A stretch of DNA of 6,612 bases, from the NCBI GenBank assembly GCA_018500005.2, contig JAHBAP020000212.1, positions 1-6,612 on the forward strand. Direction: 5' to 3'. The notes under the pieces were generated by a model. It ran no database searches. It was given only the letters and a program-made list of their open reading frames with translations, and was not told the DNA's origin. Of this stretch, positions 6,152 through 6,612 are shown one piece after another; the first letter of the stretch is position 1, and each line of letters opens with the position of its first letter. The translations under genes and the position numbers were made by a program. The DNA is from Mycobacterium sp. (lineage in GTDB: Bacteria; Actinomycetota; Actinomycetes; Mycobacteriales; Mycobacteriaceae).

Positions 6152-6165
6152 CCCCGCCGTCCACC

Positions 6166-6171
6166 GAGGAG
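6166..6171 (+). promoter_or_regulatory. Shine-Dalgarno for the methyltransferase gene (GAGGAG)
   Basis: GAGGAG lies 6 nt before the ATG at 6178, in a 26-bp gap after the RNase HI fusion gene. It fixes the start of a gene that runs off the window. Confidence 0.82.
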
Positions 6172-6177
6172 TGACTC

Positions 6178-6612
6178 ATGCACGACGAGCAGCACGGCAA
6201 CGAGCACCACGCCACCTGGGAAGACCACTACTCCGCCCGGCCGCAGGTCTGGAGCGGACGGGTCAATGCCCAACTGGCCGATATCGCCCCCCGACTCGGC
6301 GGCACCACAGCACTGGACCTGGGCTGCGGGGAGGGCGCGGACGCGATCTGGCTGGCCGAACAGGGTTGGCGGGTCGTCGCCGTCGACGTGTCGGGCACCG
6401 CGCTGAGCCGAGCCCGCGCCGCCGCCGCCTCGCGCGGCGTGGCCGAGCACATCGATTTCCAGCAGCACGACCTCACCCGGGGGTTTCCCGACGGCAGTTT
6501 CGACCTGGTGTCGGCGCAGTTCCTGCACAGCACCGTGGACATGGACCGCACAGCCATCCTGCGGCGGGCCGCGGCGGCGGTGTCACCCGGCGGTGCTCTG
6601 CTGATCGTCGAC
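6178..6612 (+). CDS. Class I SAM-dependent methyltransferase, 5' part
   Basis: The first 145 residues are present and the frame is still open at the window end. The Rossmann SAM-binding core is clear. Motif I is LDLGCGEG (46-53), the acidic residue ending strand 2 is Asp70 (VVAVDVS), Asp98 lies in QQHDLT, and motif IV-like SFDLVSAQFLHS spans 107-118, followed by the helix before a post-I strand (LLIVD). The N-terminus is unusually histidine-rich (MHDEQHGNEHH) and is followed by WEDHYSARPQVWSG, a segment common in small Methyltransf_25/TehB-like enzymes. The substrate cannot be told from this. With a 26-bp gap and a strong ribosome binding site it is probably transcribed with the upstream operon but translated independently. 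As far as I recall, M. tuberculosis has a different gene beyond Rv2228c, so this position may vary between species. Confidence 0.88.
   Translation, partial: MHDEQHGNEHHATWEDHYSARPQVWSGRVNAQLADIAPRLGGTTALDLGCGEGADAIWLAEQGWRVVAVDVSGTALSRARAAAASRGVAEHIDFQQHDLTRGFPDGSFDLVSAQFLHSTVDMDRTAILRRAAAAVSPGGALLIVD

Overview
The window is high-GC actinobacterial DNA whose gene content and order match the Mycobacterium tuberculosis Rv2228c-Rv2236c neighbourhood. The PtpA, PtkA and RNase HI/phosphatase proteins resemble the M. tuberculosis versions closely as I recall them. The source is most likely a mycobacterium, but not M. tuberculosis itself: the cobC-ptkA interval is only 52 bp, ptkA appears to be short, and a methyltransferase gene follows the RNase HI fusion gene. 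No searches were run, so names rest on motifs and synteny.

Layout. (1) Positions 1-195, plus strand: the 3' end of a probable cobD (cobalamin biosynthesis membrane protein), read through a 22-bp tandem repeat. (2) Positions 149-2098, minus strand: a tightly overlapping set read right to left, ptkA (HAD-fold tyrosine kinase), ptpA (low-molecular-weight tyrosine phosphatase) and a SURF1-family cytochrome oxidase assembly protein. SURF1 and cobD converge and overlap tail to tail by 47 bp, and the repeat lies in that overlap. (3) Positions 2099-2150: a 52-bp divergent intergenic region with a good -10 hexamer for a possibly leaderless cobC transcript. (4) Positions 2151-6612, plus strand: a likely operon of a cobC-type PLP enzyme, a Nif3/DUF34 metal-binding protein, a coiled-coil C4 zinc-ribbon protein, an RNase HI/histidine-phosphatase fusion, and a class I SAM methyltransferase cut by the window end.

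Functional logic. Three products fit late cobalamin (B12) assembly. The PLP enzyme could make aminopropanol phosphate, CobD attaches it to the corrin ring, and the phosphatase half of the RNase HI fusion resembles alpha-ribazole phosphatase. These genes flank a kinase/phosphatase/oxidase-assembly cassette running the other way. Start and stop codons in both units overlap or nearly touch, so translational coupling is likely.

Nothing here is a clear new defence, mobile or CRISPR system. The most unusual feature is the 22-bp repeat. Each unit carries a copy of the SURF1 stop codon, so SURF1 is indifferent to copy number, while copy number would set the reading frame of the CobD C-terminus. The three extra units total 66 bp, which preserves the frame.
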